Shown piece by piece: positions 34,126 through 42,337 of a stretch of DNA of 45,982 bases. Numbering within the stretch: position 1 is the stretch's first letter; each line of letters begins with the position of its first letter. A model generated the notes under the pieces. It saw only the letters and a list, made by a program, of their open reading frames with translations. It had not been told where the DNA came from and did no database searches. Source of the stretch: Myxococcales bacterium (lineage in GTDB: Bacteria > Myxococcota_A > Bradymonadia > Bradymonadales > Bradymonadaceae); NCBI GenBank assembly GCA_007135085.1, contig SLJM01000148.1:1-45982 (forward strand). Direction: 5' to 3'. Made by a program: the position numbers and the translations under genes.

Positions 34126-35487
34126 ATGAACGTAGATATCGATCTGATCCGAAAATACGACGTCCCCGGTCCGCGCTATACCTCCTATCCCACGGCGCCC
34201 CATTTTCGAGACGATCTGAGTCGCCAGCAGGTGGAGGAGGCGATTCGTCAAAATAACGAGACCCCTCGGCCCCTGTCGCTGTATTTTCATATCCCCTTTT
34301 GCAAGACCCTGTGCTGGTATTGCGGGTGCACCACGGTGATCGGCAAGGACACCAGCCAGGTCGATCCCTATCTGGCGGCGTTGCGCGAGGAGATCCGGCG
34401 CAAGTCGGCCTGGCTCCACGACGATCGCAAGGTGGTCCAGATCCACTTCGGAGGGGGGACGCCCACCTATCTGTCGCCGAATGAAATTCGAAATTTCGGG
34501 GCTTTTATTGCGGAAAATTTCGAATTTGACGACGACATCGAATATTCCGTCGAAGTCGACCCCCGTCGCCTGACCCGAGATCATGTGCGAGCCCTGTCGG
34601 AGGCGGGGTTTAATCGAGCCTCTCTGGGGGTTCAGGACAACGACCCGAAAGTTCAAAAGGCGGTCAACCGCATCCAGCCCTTCGAGATGACCGAGCGCAC
34701 CGCCGGCTGGCTTCGCGACGAGGGATTTGGCTCCCTCAATATCGATCTCATCTACGGATTGCCCCACCAGACGGTGGATAGCTTCGATCGCACCCTGGAC
34801 GAAGTGCTGACCTTAAACCCCGATCGCTTCGCCATCTATACCTACGCCCACGTGCCCTGGATAAAGCCGGCCCAGAAATTGTTGGAGCGCGAAGCCCTGC
34901 CCGGGCCGGAAGAGAAGCTGGCCATGCAAAAGCATATCATCGAGCGCCTGAGCTCGGAGGGCTATGTCTATATCGGTATGGACCACTACGCCCGGGAGGA
35001 CGATGAGCTGGCCCGGGCGTTGGAGAAGGGGACGCTGCGCCGCAATTTCCAGGGCTATTCCACCAAGGCCGGCGTCGATATCTACGGCTTCGGGATGTCG
35101 TCTATCTCCCAGATCGACGGGCTCTATCTGCAGAATCCCAAGGTGTTGGCCGACTATCAGGAGGCGGTCTTTGAGGAGGATTTCCCGATTCACCGGGCCT
35201 ATTTGCTCAATGACGACGATCGGATCCGCCGCCGCTGGATCATGGCCCTGATGTGCGATGCCCGGGTCGATTATGAGCAGATGTCAGAGATTCTGGGCGT
35301 CGACGTGGTGGACTACCTGGGGGAGGAATTGACCCGCCTGGAGCCGATGGTGGGCGACGGACTGGTCGACGTCGACGACGAGGGGATCACCGTCACCGAT
35401 ACGGGGCGGCTGCTGCTGCGCAATATCTGCATGCCCTTCGACGCCTACCTGGAGGGCGGCAAAGGCCGTTATTCGCGCACCATCTGA
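34126..35487 (+). CDS. hemN: Oxygen-independent coproporphyrinogen III oxidase
   Basis: A radical SAM enzyme of 453 aa that decarboxylates coproporphyrinogen III to protoporphyrinogen IX without oxygen. The cluster motif CxxxCxxC is Cys59, Cys63, Cys66 with Cys68 in CKTLCWYCGC. RYTSYPTAPHF at the N-terminus, QIHFGGGTPTYLS, SVEVDPRRLT, SLGVQDNDPKVQKAVNRIQ and NIDLIYGLPHQT are true HemN features, not HemW. The length is normal. It supplies haem under low oxygen and fits its neighbours. It is divergent from the hemerythrin gene; no own FNR-type box was found within 150 bp. Confidence 0.95.
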   Translation: MNVDIDLIRKYDVPGPRYTSYPTAPHFRDDLSRQQVEEAIRQNNETPRPLSLYFHIPFCKTLCWYCGCTTVIGKDTSQVDPYLAALREEIRRKSAWLHDDRKVVQIHFGGGTPTYLSPNEIRNFGAFIAENFEFDDDIEYSVEVDPRRLTRDHVRALSEAGFNRASLGVQDNDPKVQKAVNRIQPFEMTERTAGWLRDEGFGSLNIDLIYGLPHQTVDSFDRTLDEVLTLNPDRFAIYTYAHVPWIKPAQKLLEREALPGPEEKLAMQKHIIERLSSEGYVYIGMDHYAREDDELARALEKGTLRRNFQGYSTKAGVDIYGFGMSSISQIDGLYLQNPKVLADYQEAVFEEDFPIHRAYLLNDDDRIRRRWIMALMCDARVDYEQMSEILGVDVVDYLGEELTRLEPMVGDGLVDVDDEGITVTDTGRLLLRNICMPFDAYLEGGKGRYSRTI

Positions 35488-35529
35488 GGGCAGGTAGCAA
35501 GGGGTGGGTAGAAGCAACGGGTAAACCGC

Positions 35530-36234
35530 TCAGCGAATGGCCATGGCCAGCTCCTGGAGGCGGGGCTGATCGGTGATGGTAAACCCCCGGTCGTCGGTGC
35601 GCACGGGCCCCTCTTTATTCCAGCGGCTCATAAAGCGGATCGCCGTCTCGACGCGGACGTTGATGAGATCGGCGATATCGGAGCGGGTCAGGGGAAGGTC
35701 GATGTGGACCACCATCTGGCCCTCGTCGTTTTTGACCCGTCGGCCCACGGATTCGGCGAATTTCAAAAAGAGCATGGCCAGGCGCTGTTCGGCATTGGAC
35801 ACCGATAATTCGTGGAGGCGGCGCACCAATTCGTGGTTGCGGCGCATCATATTCTGGAGCATCCCGTCCACCAGCTCCGGATAGTCGTGGATGGTGGCCA
35901 GAAAGTGGTTGCGGTGGATCTCGAGGGTGAAGGTATCGTCTAAGGCGTAGGCCGAGGCCGGGTAGGCGATCTCCTTGTAGACCGCCAGTTGGCCCACCAC
36001 CTCGTCGGGGCCGAAGACGCCGATGATCGTCTCCCCGCCGTCATTTAGATATTTGACGACCTTGACCCGTCCCTCGACGAGGAAGGTGAAGTTGCAGGCG
36101 TCGGCCCCTTCGCGCCACAACCTGTCGCCGCGCTCGTAGCGCTTGGGGATAAAATAGGTGGCCAGTGGCTCCAGGACTTGACGGGGAATATCGTGAAAGA
36201 GGGTCAATTCCTGGAGGGCGTCGATTTTTTCCAT
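35530..36234 (-). CDS. Crp/Fnr-family transcription regulator
   Basis: A 234-aa regulator with an N-terminal cyclic-nucleotide-binding-type beta-roll (FLVEGRVKVVKYLNDGGETIIGVFGPDEVVGQLAVY) and a C-terminal winged helix-turn-helix (about 182-205; recognition helix NVRVETAIRF). Glu196 and Arg200 occupy the positions that read the GA/TC bases in FNR-type boxes, so TGAT-N4-ATCA targets are expected. The N-terminal cysteines of FNR are absent (a single Cys48), so it is unlikely to sense oxygen through a 4Fe-4S cluster; a DNR/NNR-like NO sensor or another ligand is more likely. No strong TGAT-N4-ATCA box was seen before its own start. It is the only regulator gene in the window. Confidence 0.88.
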   Translation of the reverse strand: MEKIDALQELTLFHDIPRQVLEPLATYFIPKRYERGDRLWREGADACNFTFLVEGRVKVVKYLNDGGETIIGVFGPDEVVGQLAVYKEIAYPASAYALDDTFTLEIHRNHFLATIHDYPELVDGMLQNMMRRNHELVRRLHELSVSNAEQRLAMLFLKFAESVGRRVKNDEGQMVVHIDLPLTRSDIADLINVRVETAIRFMSRWNKEGPVRTDDRGFTITDQPRLQELAMAIR

Positions 36235-36347
36235 GGCAGATCTCTCGGACAGAGCAAGGAGCTGAAATCATCCATCCCAAAAGACGTGCAAAAAACAAGC
36301 CATATTCCCCCGCTGGACATTTAAAGAGTCCTTTTGCGAATATCCTA

Positions 36348-36392
36348 TTTCCCGTCAATCAGTTTCCCGTCAATCAGTTTCCCGTCAATCAG
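36348..36392. repeat. Three perfect tandem 15-bp repeats upstream of the regulator gene
   Basis: TTTCCCGTCAATCAG is repeated three times without change. On the regulator's coding strand each unit carries TTGACG, a good -35 hexamer, about 115-155 bp before the ATG. It could be iteron-like operators or alternative -35 elements. The rest of 36235-36411 shows nothing else. Confidence 0.75.
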
Positions 36393-36411
36393 GGGCCAAC
36401 AGGATCTTTTC

Positions 36412-37551
36412 CTACGGAGTTGTGGCGAAGCGGCGGGGCGTAAAGGCCTCAAATTCCGGGTCCCCCTCTTGCTCGCCACATAGGTAGCGGGCCATGATGC
36501 GACCGGTCATGGGGGCCAATAAGATGCCGTGGCGGCCGTGGCCGCAGGCCAAAAAGAGACCGGAGAGCTGGGAGGGGCCCAGGATGGGCCGTCCGTCGAG
36601 GCTGACCGGTCGAAAGCCGCAGCGCAGTTCGATGATCGGCCGCTCGTCGAGGTCGGGCACGATGGTCCAGGCCTCCTCCAGGAGGGTGCGCACGGCGCCG
36701 ACGGTGACTTCCCTGGAAAACCCCTTCTCCTCCATGGTGGAGCCGATAAAGATCCGCCCGTCGCGCCGAGGCACCAGGTAGACGTCGGGGCTTCGTATGA
36801 CGGTGTCGATGGGCGGCTGCTCGCCACCGTCGACGACGATGATCTGACCCCGCACGGGCCGGACCACGGGGCCGCTCAACTCGGGGATGCCCTCGATGGT
36901 GGCGCTTCGGGCCCCGGCGGCGACGATGATCTGGTTGGCGTAAATTCTGCGCCCGTCTTCTAAGACCACCCCGCGCAGGCCCCGTTCGTCGCTCATCACC
37001 CGGAGCACCGCGGAGTCCTCCATCATCTTGACCCCCCGGCGCCGGCAGGCCACGATCAGCGCCCGGGCCAGAGCCGCCGGGTCCAGGCGGTGATCGTCGG
37101 GACAGGCCACGGCGCGCACCACGTTGCGCAGGCTGGGGTGGCGGGCCTTTATCTCGTCTGCTCCCAGCCAGTGGGCGCGAAGGCCGACGCCGGTCTGATA
37201 GTCCACCACCCGCTGCAGGGCCTCTTCATCGTCGCGGTCCCGGGCCACCACCAGGGTGGGCTGGTTGCGATAGTCGACGTCGGTGTCGGAGGCGGTCTGG
37301 AGTTGATTGACGTATTCCTCGTAGATCTCGACGTTTTTCTTCTGAAAGGCCAACAGGTCGCCCTCGCCGAAATGAACTTCGGCGGTCAGCCCCAGCATCC
37401 CGCCGGCGGCGGCGGTGGCGCCCTGACCGAAGGTGCCGGCCTCGACGATGCAGACCTTGCGATCCCTTCGCGCCAGCTCCCAGGCGGTGGTCAGGCCTAC
37501 GACGCCGCCGCCGATGATGAGTACGTGATCCAACATATGCAGGCTTTTCAT
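36412..37551 (-). CDS. thiO: Glycine oxidase ThiO-like FAD oxidoreductase
   Basis: A DAO-family flavoprotein of 379 aa. HVLIIGGGVVGLTTAWELARR binds FAD, and GQGATAAAGGML, VRPVRGQIIVVDG, YLVPRRDGRIFIGSTMEEKGF and GHGRHGILLAPMTG are ThiO family blocks. ThiO oxidises glycine to iminoglycine for the thiazole ring of thiamine. The start overlaps the nadB stop by four bases, so it is the third gene of a nadA-nadB-thiO operon, an arrangement that links two cofactor pathways using amino-acid oxidation. ThiO uses oxygen, whereas NadB can use fumarate, so an anaerobic role would need another acceptor. Confidence 0.85.
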   Translation of the reverse strand: MKSLHMLDHVLIIGGGVVGLTTAWELARRDRKVCIVEAGTFGQGATAAAGGMLGLTAEVHFGEGDLLAFQKKNVEIYEEYVNQLQTASDTDVDYRNQPTLVVARDRDDEEALQRVVDYQTGVGLRAHWLGADEIKARHPSLRNVVRAVACPDDHRLDPAALARALIVACRRRGVKMMEDSAVLRVMSDERGLRGVVLEDGRRIYANQIIVAAGARSATIEGIPELSGPVVRPVRGQIIVVDGGEQPPIDTVIRSPDVYLVPRRDGRIFIGSTMEEKGFSREVTVGAVRTLLEEAWTIVPDLDERPIIELRCGFRPVSLDGRPILGPSQLSGLFLACGHGRHGILLAPMTGRIMARYLCGEQEGDPEFEAFTPRRFATTP

Positions 37552-39110
37552 CGAATCGCTCCGAGCACGAGGTGGTCCTTATTTGCAGAGCGCAAGGGGT
37601 CGACGAAAAGGCGCGTCGACTGCGCCGGATCCAGACGGGGATGATCGAGCCGATAGTGGGCGCCCCGGCTCTCGCAGCGGTGGCGCGCCGAAGCGGCGAT
37701 GAGCCGGGCGGCCTCGGCGGCCAGCCGGCCCGGGTCGTGGCGGCGAAGAGAGCCGATGAGGTCGTCGAATTCAGCCAGAGCTCTGGACAGGCCCTCTTCG
37801 CTTCGCTCCAGGCCCACCTGGCGCCACATGGCAGCGCGCAGGGCGGGTAGCCACCGCCGGGGATCGCTGGCCCGTTCCAGGCCGGCGGCCCAGTCGTTTC
37901 GCACGTCGGCAAGCCGCTCCAGGGCCAGGGGATGGAGAGGGCGCCTCATGGCGGCGATGGAGCGGGCCGCCCGGGTGCCGAAGACCAACGCTTCGAGCAG
38001 GGAATTGCTGGCCAATCGGTTGGCCCCGTGGGCTCCGGTGGAGGCCACCTCGCCGGCGGCCCACAGGCCCTCCACGGAGGTGGCGCCGTCGAGATCGGTG
38101 GCCACCCCGCCCATATGATAGTGGGCTGCCGGGGTGACCGGGATGGGCTGGCCGCAGGGGTCGAGCCCCGCCCGCCGGCAGGCGGCGAAGGCCGCCGGAA
38201 AATGTCGGGGCAGATCGTCGACGGCGGTGGCGTCCAAAAAGACGGACTCCCCGTTGTTGAGGCGCTGCCAGATGGCGCGGGCCACCTCGTCGCGGCCCGC
38301 CAGATCGCCGCGGGGGTGGTCGCCCATTACCGCCCGGCCCTGATCGTCGACCAGTGTGGCCCCCGCCCCGCGAAGGGCCTCGGTGAGCAGGGGAAGGGGG
38401 CGGCGCTCGCAGCGCAGCGCTGTGGGGTGGAATTGCAAAAACTCCAGATCCACCAGCTGTGCTCCGGCCCGGGCGGCCATGGCCAGCCCCTGGCCTAGGG
38501 CGGCGCCGGGGTTGGTGGTGCGCTCAAAGAGACTGCCCACCCCGCCGGTGGCCAGCACCACCGCCGGCGCCACCAACAGGCCCACCTCTCCCCGGGGATC
38601 GATGAAGACCACGCCGCAGATGCGCCCCTTGTCGACGACCAGCTCCAGGGCCTGTCCGTCCACAAATTCCAGATCTTGTCTGGTCTCCACCTGGCGCCGC
38701 ACGGCGGCGGTGATATGTCGGCCCGTCTCATCGCCGGCGGCGTGGATGATCCGGTTTTGAGAGTGCAGGGCCTCTCGGCCCAGGTGGAGCTTGCCCTGGC
38801 CATCGCGATCGAAGGCGATGGGCAATTCGAAGAGGTCGATCATTCGCTCCATGCCCTCGCTGGCCAGCACGTGGGCGACCTCGGCGTCGACCAGGCCCGC
38901 CCCGGCGCGCACCGTGTCCAGCTCGTGTTGAACCGGGGCGTCCTCTTCGCCGATGGCGGCGGCGATTCCACCGCTGGCCAATTCGCTGGCCGGGGTGGCC
39001 GACGACGGCCGCAGGATGGCCACGTTGTGCTCGCGCAGGTGCCAGGCACAGCTCAATCCTGCCAGGCCGGCGCCGACGACGATCACATCAGTAAACCAGG
39101 CGTTGCTCAT
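37548..39110 (-). CDS. nadB: L-aspartate oxidase
   Basis: An FAD enzyme of the succinate dehydrogenase/fumarate reductase flavoprotein family, 520 aa, that oxidises L-aspartate to iminoaspartate for NAD synthesis. VIVVGAGLAGLSCAWHLR binds FAD. ASGGIAAAIGEEDAP, HSQNRIIHAAGDETG, LQFHPTAL, PAAHYHMGGVATDLDG and LWAAGEVASTGAHGANRLASNSLLEALVFG are diagnostic of NadB. The start overlaps the nadA stop by one base. It acts with NadA downstream to make quinolinate. Confidence 0.95.
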   Translation of the reverse strand: MSNAWFTDVIVVGAGLAGLSCAWHLREHNVAILRPSSATPASELASGGIAAAIGEEDAPVQHELDTVRAGAGLVDAEVAHVLASEGMERMIDLFELPIAFDRDGQGKLHLGREALHSQNRIIHAAGDETGRHITAAVRRQVETRQDLEFVDGQALELVVDKGRICGVVFIDPRGEVGLLVAPAVVLATGGVGSLFERTTNPGAALGQGLAMAARAGAQLVDLEFLQFHPTALRCERRPLPLLTEALRGAGATLVDDQGRAVMGDHPRGDLAGRDEVARAIWQRLNNGESVFLDATAVDDLPRHFPAAFAACRRAGLDPCGQPIPVTPAAHYHMGGVATDLDGATSVEGLWAAGEVASTGAHGANRLASNSLLEALVFGTRAARSIAAMRRPLHPLALERLADVRNDWAAGLERASDPRRWLPALRAAMWRQVGLERSEEGLSRALAEFDDLIGSLRRHDPGRLAAEAARLIAASARHRCESRGAHYRLDHPRLDPAQSTRLFVDPLRSANKDHLVLGAIR

Positions 39111-40081
39111 CAGCTGACCTCCAGCATGCGTGTCACCGACAGGCGGGCCTGGTCGGCGATGGCTTCGTCGATCTCTACTTCGCCGCTGCCGTCGCGAAGG
39201 CAGTCGCGGATCTTCTCCAGGGTGATGCGACGCATATAGGGACAGAGGGAGCAGGGTTGGATGAATTCGGTCTTCGGAAAATGACTGGCCACGTTATCGC
39301 TCATGGTGCACTCCGTGATCATCGCCACTTTGTCCGGGCGGTGGTTGCCCACCCAGTCGATGAGCTGCGAGGTGGAGCCCACCATATCGGCGCTGGCCTG
39401 GACTTCGGCGTGGCATTCGGGATGGGCGATGACGCAGATGTCGGGATGGTCGACGCGCAGAGCGTCGATCTCAGAGGCGCGAAATTCCTCATGGACCACA
39501 CACCCCCCCTCCCAGGTCAGGATCTCCACCTCGCTGTGGTTCGATACGTAGTCTGCCAGGTGGCGGTCGGGAATGAGCAGAACCTGGTCGCTGGCCAGGG
39601 CCTCCACGATCTCGATGGCGTTCGACGAAGTACAGCAGATATCGGAGGCCGCTTTGACCGCCGCCGAGGTGTTGACGTAGGTGACCACGGGCACGCCGGG
39701 ATAACGCTCGCGCAGGGCTTCCACGTCTTCGGCGGTGATGGCGTCGGCCAGGGAGCAACCGGCCTGGTCGTCGGGGATGAGCACCTGCCGGTCGGGGTTG
39801 AGCAATTTGGCCGTCTCCGCCATGAAGTGCACCCCGCACATCACGATGGTCTGGGCGTCGACCTGCGATGCCTGGCGGGCCAGCCCCAACGAGTCGCCGC
39901 TCAGATCGGCGACCCCGAAAAAGATCAGAGGGTGCTGATAATTATGGGCCAAGATCAGGGCGTCCCGTTCGGCTTTGAGCTGGCGAATCTCCTCGATCAG
40001 AGGTCTGGCCAGCGCCCACTCCGGTTCGGTGACCACGTGACGCACCTTGTCGAAAATTTCCCGAAGGGGTTGGTTCTTCAT
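39110..40081 (-). CDS. nadA: Quinolinate synthase
   Basis: A 4Fe-4S enzyme of 323 aa that condenses iminoaspartate with dihydroxyacetone phosphate. The three cluster cysteines by family position are Cys82 (CGVHFMAETAK), Cys194 (GGCVVHEEF) and one of Cys277/Cys280 (CSLCPYMRR). AHNYQ at the N-terminus, YVNTSAAVKA, CCTSSNA and HPECHAEV complete the match. It heads the nadA-nadB-thiO operon. The FNR-type box at 40170-40181 lies 94.5 bp upstream of its ATG, at the same distance as in the other regulon members. Confidence 0.95.
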   Translation of the reverse strand: MKNQPLREIFDKVRHVVTEPEWALARPLIEEIRQLKAERDALILAHNYQHPLIFFGVADLSGDSLGLARQASQVDAQTIVMCGVHFMAETAKLLNPDRQVLIPDDQAGCSLADAITAEDVEALRERYPGVPVVTYVNTSAAVKAASDICCTSSNAIEIVEALASDQVLLIPDRHLADYVSNHSEVEILTWEGGCVVHEEFRASEIDALRVDHPDICVIAHPECHAEVQASADMVGSTSQLIDWVGNHRPDKVAMITECTMSDNVASHFPKTEFIQPCSLCPYMRRITLEKIRDCLRDGSGEVEIDEAIADQARLSVTRMLEVS

Positions 40082-40169
40082 TCTATCTTTACCATTGAAA
40101 CCAGGTTTATTTGCAGGAGGGCTCTTGCCGATAGCTCAACTACGATAACCGTCGTGGACCTCGGCGGTA

Positions 40170-40181
40170 TGACCTGGATCA
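40170..40181. promoter_or_regulatory. FNR/DNR-type box upstream of nadA
   Basis: TGACCTGGATCA (TGATCCAGGTCA on the nadA strand). It is 94.5 bp from the nadA start and 205 bp from the divergent start at 40380; a TTATCGTA -10-like sequence follows only in the nadA direction. The rest of 40082-40379 has one further palindrome (40262-40276) and no gene. Confidence 0.6.
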
Positions 40182-40261
40182 TGAGCGGCCAAAAGTGTGG
40201 TGCCTACCTGTGGACGATGTCACGGCTCCTTTACCAGGTGTGGGCTGCGACAAATCGCCAA

Positions 40262-40276
40262 CTGCAAATATTGCGA
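40262..40276. promoter_or_regulatory. Weak single copy of the GCGCAA-type palindrome
   Basis: CTGCAA-ATA-TTGCGA keeps the 6-3-6 form with three departures from GCGCAA-N3-TTGCGC. No partner is found 29 bp away on either side. It lies 104 bp before the start at 40380. Confidence 0.35.
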
Positions 40277-40379
40277 TCGGTGTGCACCTTCATGGTTTCG
40301 GGGGGGGCGCGTAAATCATGGCTTGGATTTTGCAGTCTTTTAGCTTGGTGAGCATGGGAACTACTGAGGAGGAGAAGTT

Positions 40380-40808
40380 ATGAGCGACAAGAGCACACTC
40401 AGAATATGGTGGAGCGCCGGGGGGCTGACCCTGGTCGCTCTAGTGTCGATGGTTTTCTTCGTGGCCGGCTGTGGAGAAGCCGCCGAAGATCCGGCAGACG
40501 AAGAAGACGGTCTGGAGTTAATCGCCATCTTCGAGCCCGATCCGCCCACGGCGGGGCACGTGGATATGACCATCGAGCTCTTAGTCGATGACGAGCCGGC
40601 CGAAGGGGCGCAGATCGACGTCGAGCCCTGGATGCCCGCTCATGGTCACGGCAGCAGCACGGAGGCCGTGGTCCACGAGGTGGGCGAGGGACTCTATGAG
40701 GTCGAAGATTTGAGCTTTTCCATGCCCGGCATCTGGGAGGTGCGCATTGACGTGGCCTTCGACGATCGAGATTGGGAGCGGGTCATCGTCGTCGAGGTGG
40801 AGGGATGA
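40380..40808 (+). CDS. YtkA-like lipoprotein, 142 aa
   Basis: Signal sequence with lipobox VAGC (Cys31) followed by an acidic linker and a YtkA/FixH-like Ig-fold domain. Features are PPTAGHVDMTIELLVDDEPAEGAQIDVEPWMPAHGHG, where MPAHGHG is the His-rich turn of YtkA domains, and SMPGIWEVRIDV near the end. The domain is often linked to cytochrome oxidase or copper/haem maturation genes. GAGGAGGAG precedes the ATG. It is the first of four closely packed genes; the next start overlaps its stop by four bases. Confidence 0.75.
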   Translation: MSDKSTLRIWWSAGGLTLVALVSMVFFVAGCGEAAEDPADEEDGLELIAIFEPDPPTAGHVDMTIELLVDDEPAEGAQIDVEPWMPAHGHGSSTEAVVHEVGEGLYEVEDLSFSMPGIWEVRIDVAFDDRDWERVIVVEVEG

Positions 40809-41749
40809 CCACTCGCCTCCTCATGGCGCTCGCCGTCGTGGTGGGGATTTTGGCCTGGGCGGCCACGGCGACGGCACAATCGTGCTGCGCCGCCTCCCAG
40901 GCCGACGGACCGGTGCGACTGTCGATGGGGCAGATCGGTTCGGTGGGAATCGATGCGTCGACCAAGACCTATACGGGGGTCTTTGCCGGCGACGATTATC
41001 GAAGCCTGGAACATCGAGGCCACGAATTTCGCCAGAGCCTCTTCGGTGCCTGGCGCCTGGGCGACGACTGGTTGGTCGGCGCCGTGCTCCCCCTGGTCCA
41101 GAACCGACGGCAGGCAACGGAGCTGGTGGAGTGGGGCGGCGGGCTCGGTGATCTGTCCGTTCAGAGTCGCTACGAGGTGGTGACCACCGGAGCGTCGGCG
41201 AGCTGGCCGGGCATCGGCCTGGTCGCCTCGGTTACGGCGCCCACGGGGCGCTCGCCATCACAATCTATGGACCGAGGCCTGAGTCATCTGCAGGCCGACG
41301 TCACGGGTAGTGGATATTGGCGAGGTGGGGTGGCGGGACAGGTGGAGTGGACCTGGCGCAATACCTTTTTGGCCGGTCAGTTGGGCATCAGCCAGGGCCT
41401 TCCCTATACGGACGGCCGTGGCGACTCGGTCCTGCCCGGCCTGGGCGCTTCGGCCAGGCTGTCTGTGGGCCGGACCTTTTCGTCCGCTCTTTTCTGGGAC
41501 CATACCCTGTATACGGCGCTGAGCCTCGCCGCCGACCACTCCGGTGCCAGGCGCATCGACGGCCAATCGGTCCCGGCCACCTCGGAGCGGCTGACCACCC
41601 TGTCCGCCCAGGCCGGCGGCTATATGACAGAGACCATCTACCTCGCTCTACGCGCCAGTTGGGACGTTCCCGTCACCATGGCCGGTCAGAATCGAATGGC
41701 CGGCCCCGGCGCAGGGCTCATCTTGAGGAAGGTTTTTTATGACTTCTAA
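40805..41749 (+). CDS. Outer-membrane beta-barrel-like protein, 314 aa
   Basis: A signal peptide (MTTRLLMALAVVVGILAWAATATAQ) is followed by a Cys pair (SCCA) and a long alternating, Gly/Ser-rich sequence typical of outer-membrane channels. GLGDLSVQSRYEV, VASVTAPTGRSPS and a C-terminal GPGAGLILRKVFYDF support a transporter-like barrel (MetA-pathway/phenol-degradation-type). It has a 4-base overlap with the YtkA-like gene and an 11-base overlap with the next gene. It may form the envelope part of the four-gene module. Substrate unknown. Confidence 0.65.
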   Translation: MTTRLLMALAVVVGILAWAATATAQSCCAASQADGPVRLSMGQIGSVGIDASTKTYTGVFAGDDYRSLEHRGHEFRQSLFGAWRLGDDWLVGAVLPLVQNRRQATELVEWGGGLGDLSVQSRYEVVTTGASASWPGIGLVASVTAPTGRSPSQSMDRGLSHLQADVTGSGYWRGGVAGQVEWTWRNTFLAGQLGISQGLPYTDGRGDSVLPGLGASARLSVGRTFSSALFWDHTLYTALSLAADHSGARRIDGQSVPATSERLTTLSAQAGGYMTETIYLALRASWDVPVTMAGQNRMAGPGAGLILRKVFYDF

Positions 41750-42323
41750 ACCCACAAAGATCATCGCTTTTGTGGCCGCGCTGGCGCTCATATCGAGTGT
41801 GGTCGTCACCCAGGCCTGGGCTGCCGATCTGGACGACCTGGAGCATCTGGCGCCACTGACACTGATCGCCGGCCAGGGCGCCGACAGCCATCAGCCCGGG
41901 CTGGCCGACCAGGAGCAGTGGCGGGTCTACTGGTTCTGGTCCGGCGAGAGCAGTTGTTCGCGCCGCGCCGAGCCGGGGATCTCCTCGTTGGTGGAGGCAT
42001 TCCCCGAGGTGGAAGTCATCGTCGTCATGTCCAACGTCGACGAATCGCTCGAGGAGGCAAAGCAGATCTTGGCCGACGCCGACCTGGGCGTGCCGGTCTA
42101 CCGCGACGAACAGGCCCGCCTGGCCCGAGTCCTGGGGGCGACGATGACCCCCGAGGTAGTGGTCGTCGATGACGAGGAGGTGCGATTTCAGGGACTTCCC
42201 GTCAGGGTGGGGCGTCGGGGAATGAACTCCTTTGTAGAAGAGGCCCTCAAAGCGCTGGTGGCCGGCGAAAAGCCGAATCGTGAGTTCGTAAGACCCGTGG
42301 GATGTCCGATTCGAATGCCTTAG
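41739..42323 (+). CDS. Exported thioredoxin-fold protein (redoxin-like)
   Basis: A signal peptide (1-29, ending in AWA) precedes a thioredoxin-like fold: RVYWFWSGESSCSRRAEPG stands where redoxins have the active-site strand, with a single Cys73 instead of CxxC, and GATMTPEVVVVDDEEVRFQG carries the cis-Pro (TP) loop. A C-terminal VGCPIRMP gives a second Cys that could be the resolving one. Periplasmic reductase or peroxiredoxin-like roles are possible. It overlaps the upstream barrel gene by 11 bases and ends 14 bp before the start of the next gene. Confidence 0.7.
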   Translation: MTSKPTKIIAFVAALALISSVVVTQAWAADLDDLEHLAPLTLIAGQGADSHQPGLADQEQWRVYWFWSGESSCSRRAEPGISSLVEAFPEVEVIVVMSNVDESLEEAKQILADADLGVPVYRDEQARLARVLGATMTPEVVVVDDEEVRFQGLPVRVGRRGMNSFVEEALKALVAGEKPNREFVRPVGCPIRMP

Positions 42324-42337
42324 GCGGGGAGAGTCAG

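Noticed and set aside
33793-36392. Tandem repeats as a CRISPR array (24-bp and 15-bp units)
   Set aside because: Units are adjacent with no spacers, and there are only 2 or 3 copies; no cas genes are present.
40170-40181. FNR-type box as the control site of the 40380 four-gene module
   Set aside because: It is 205 bp from that start, twice the distance seen at the other loci, and no good -10 follows in that direction; nadA fits better, though the alternative is not excluded.
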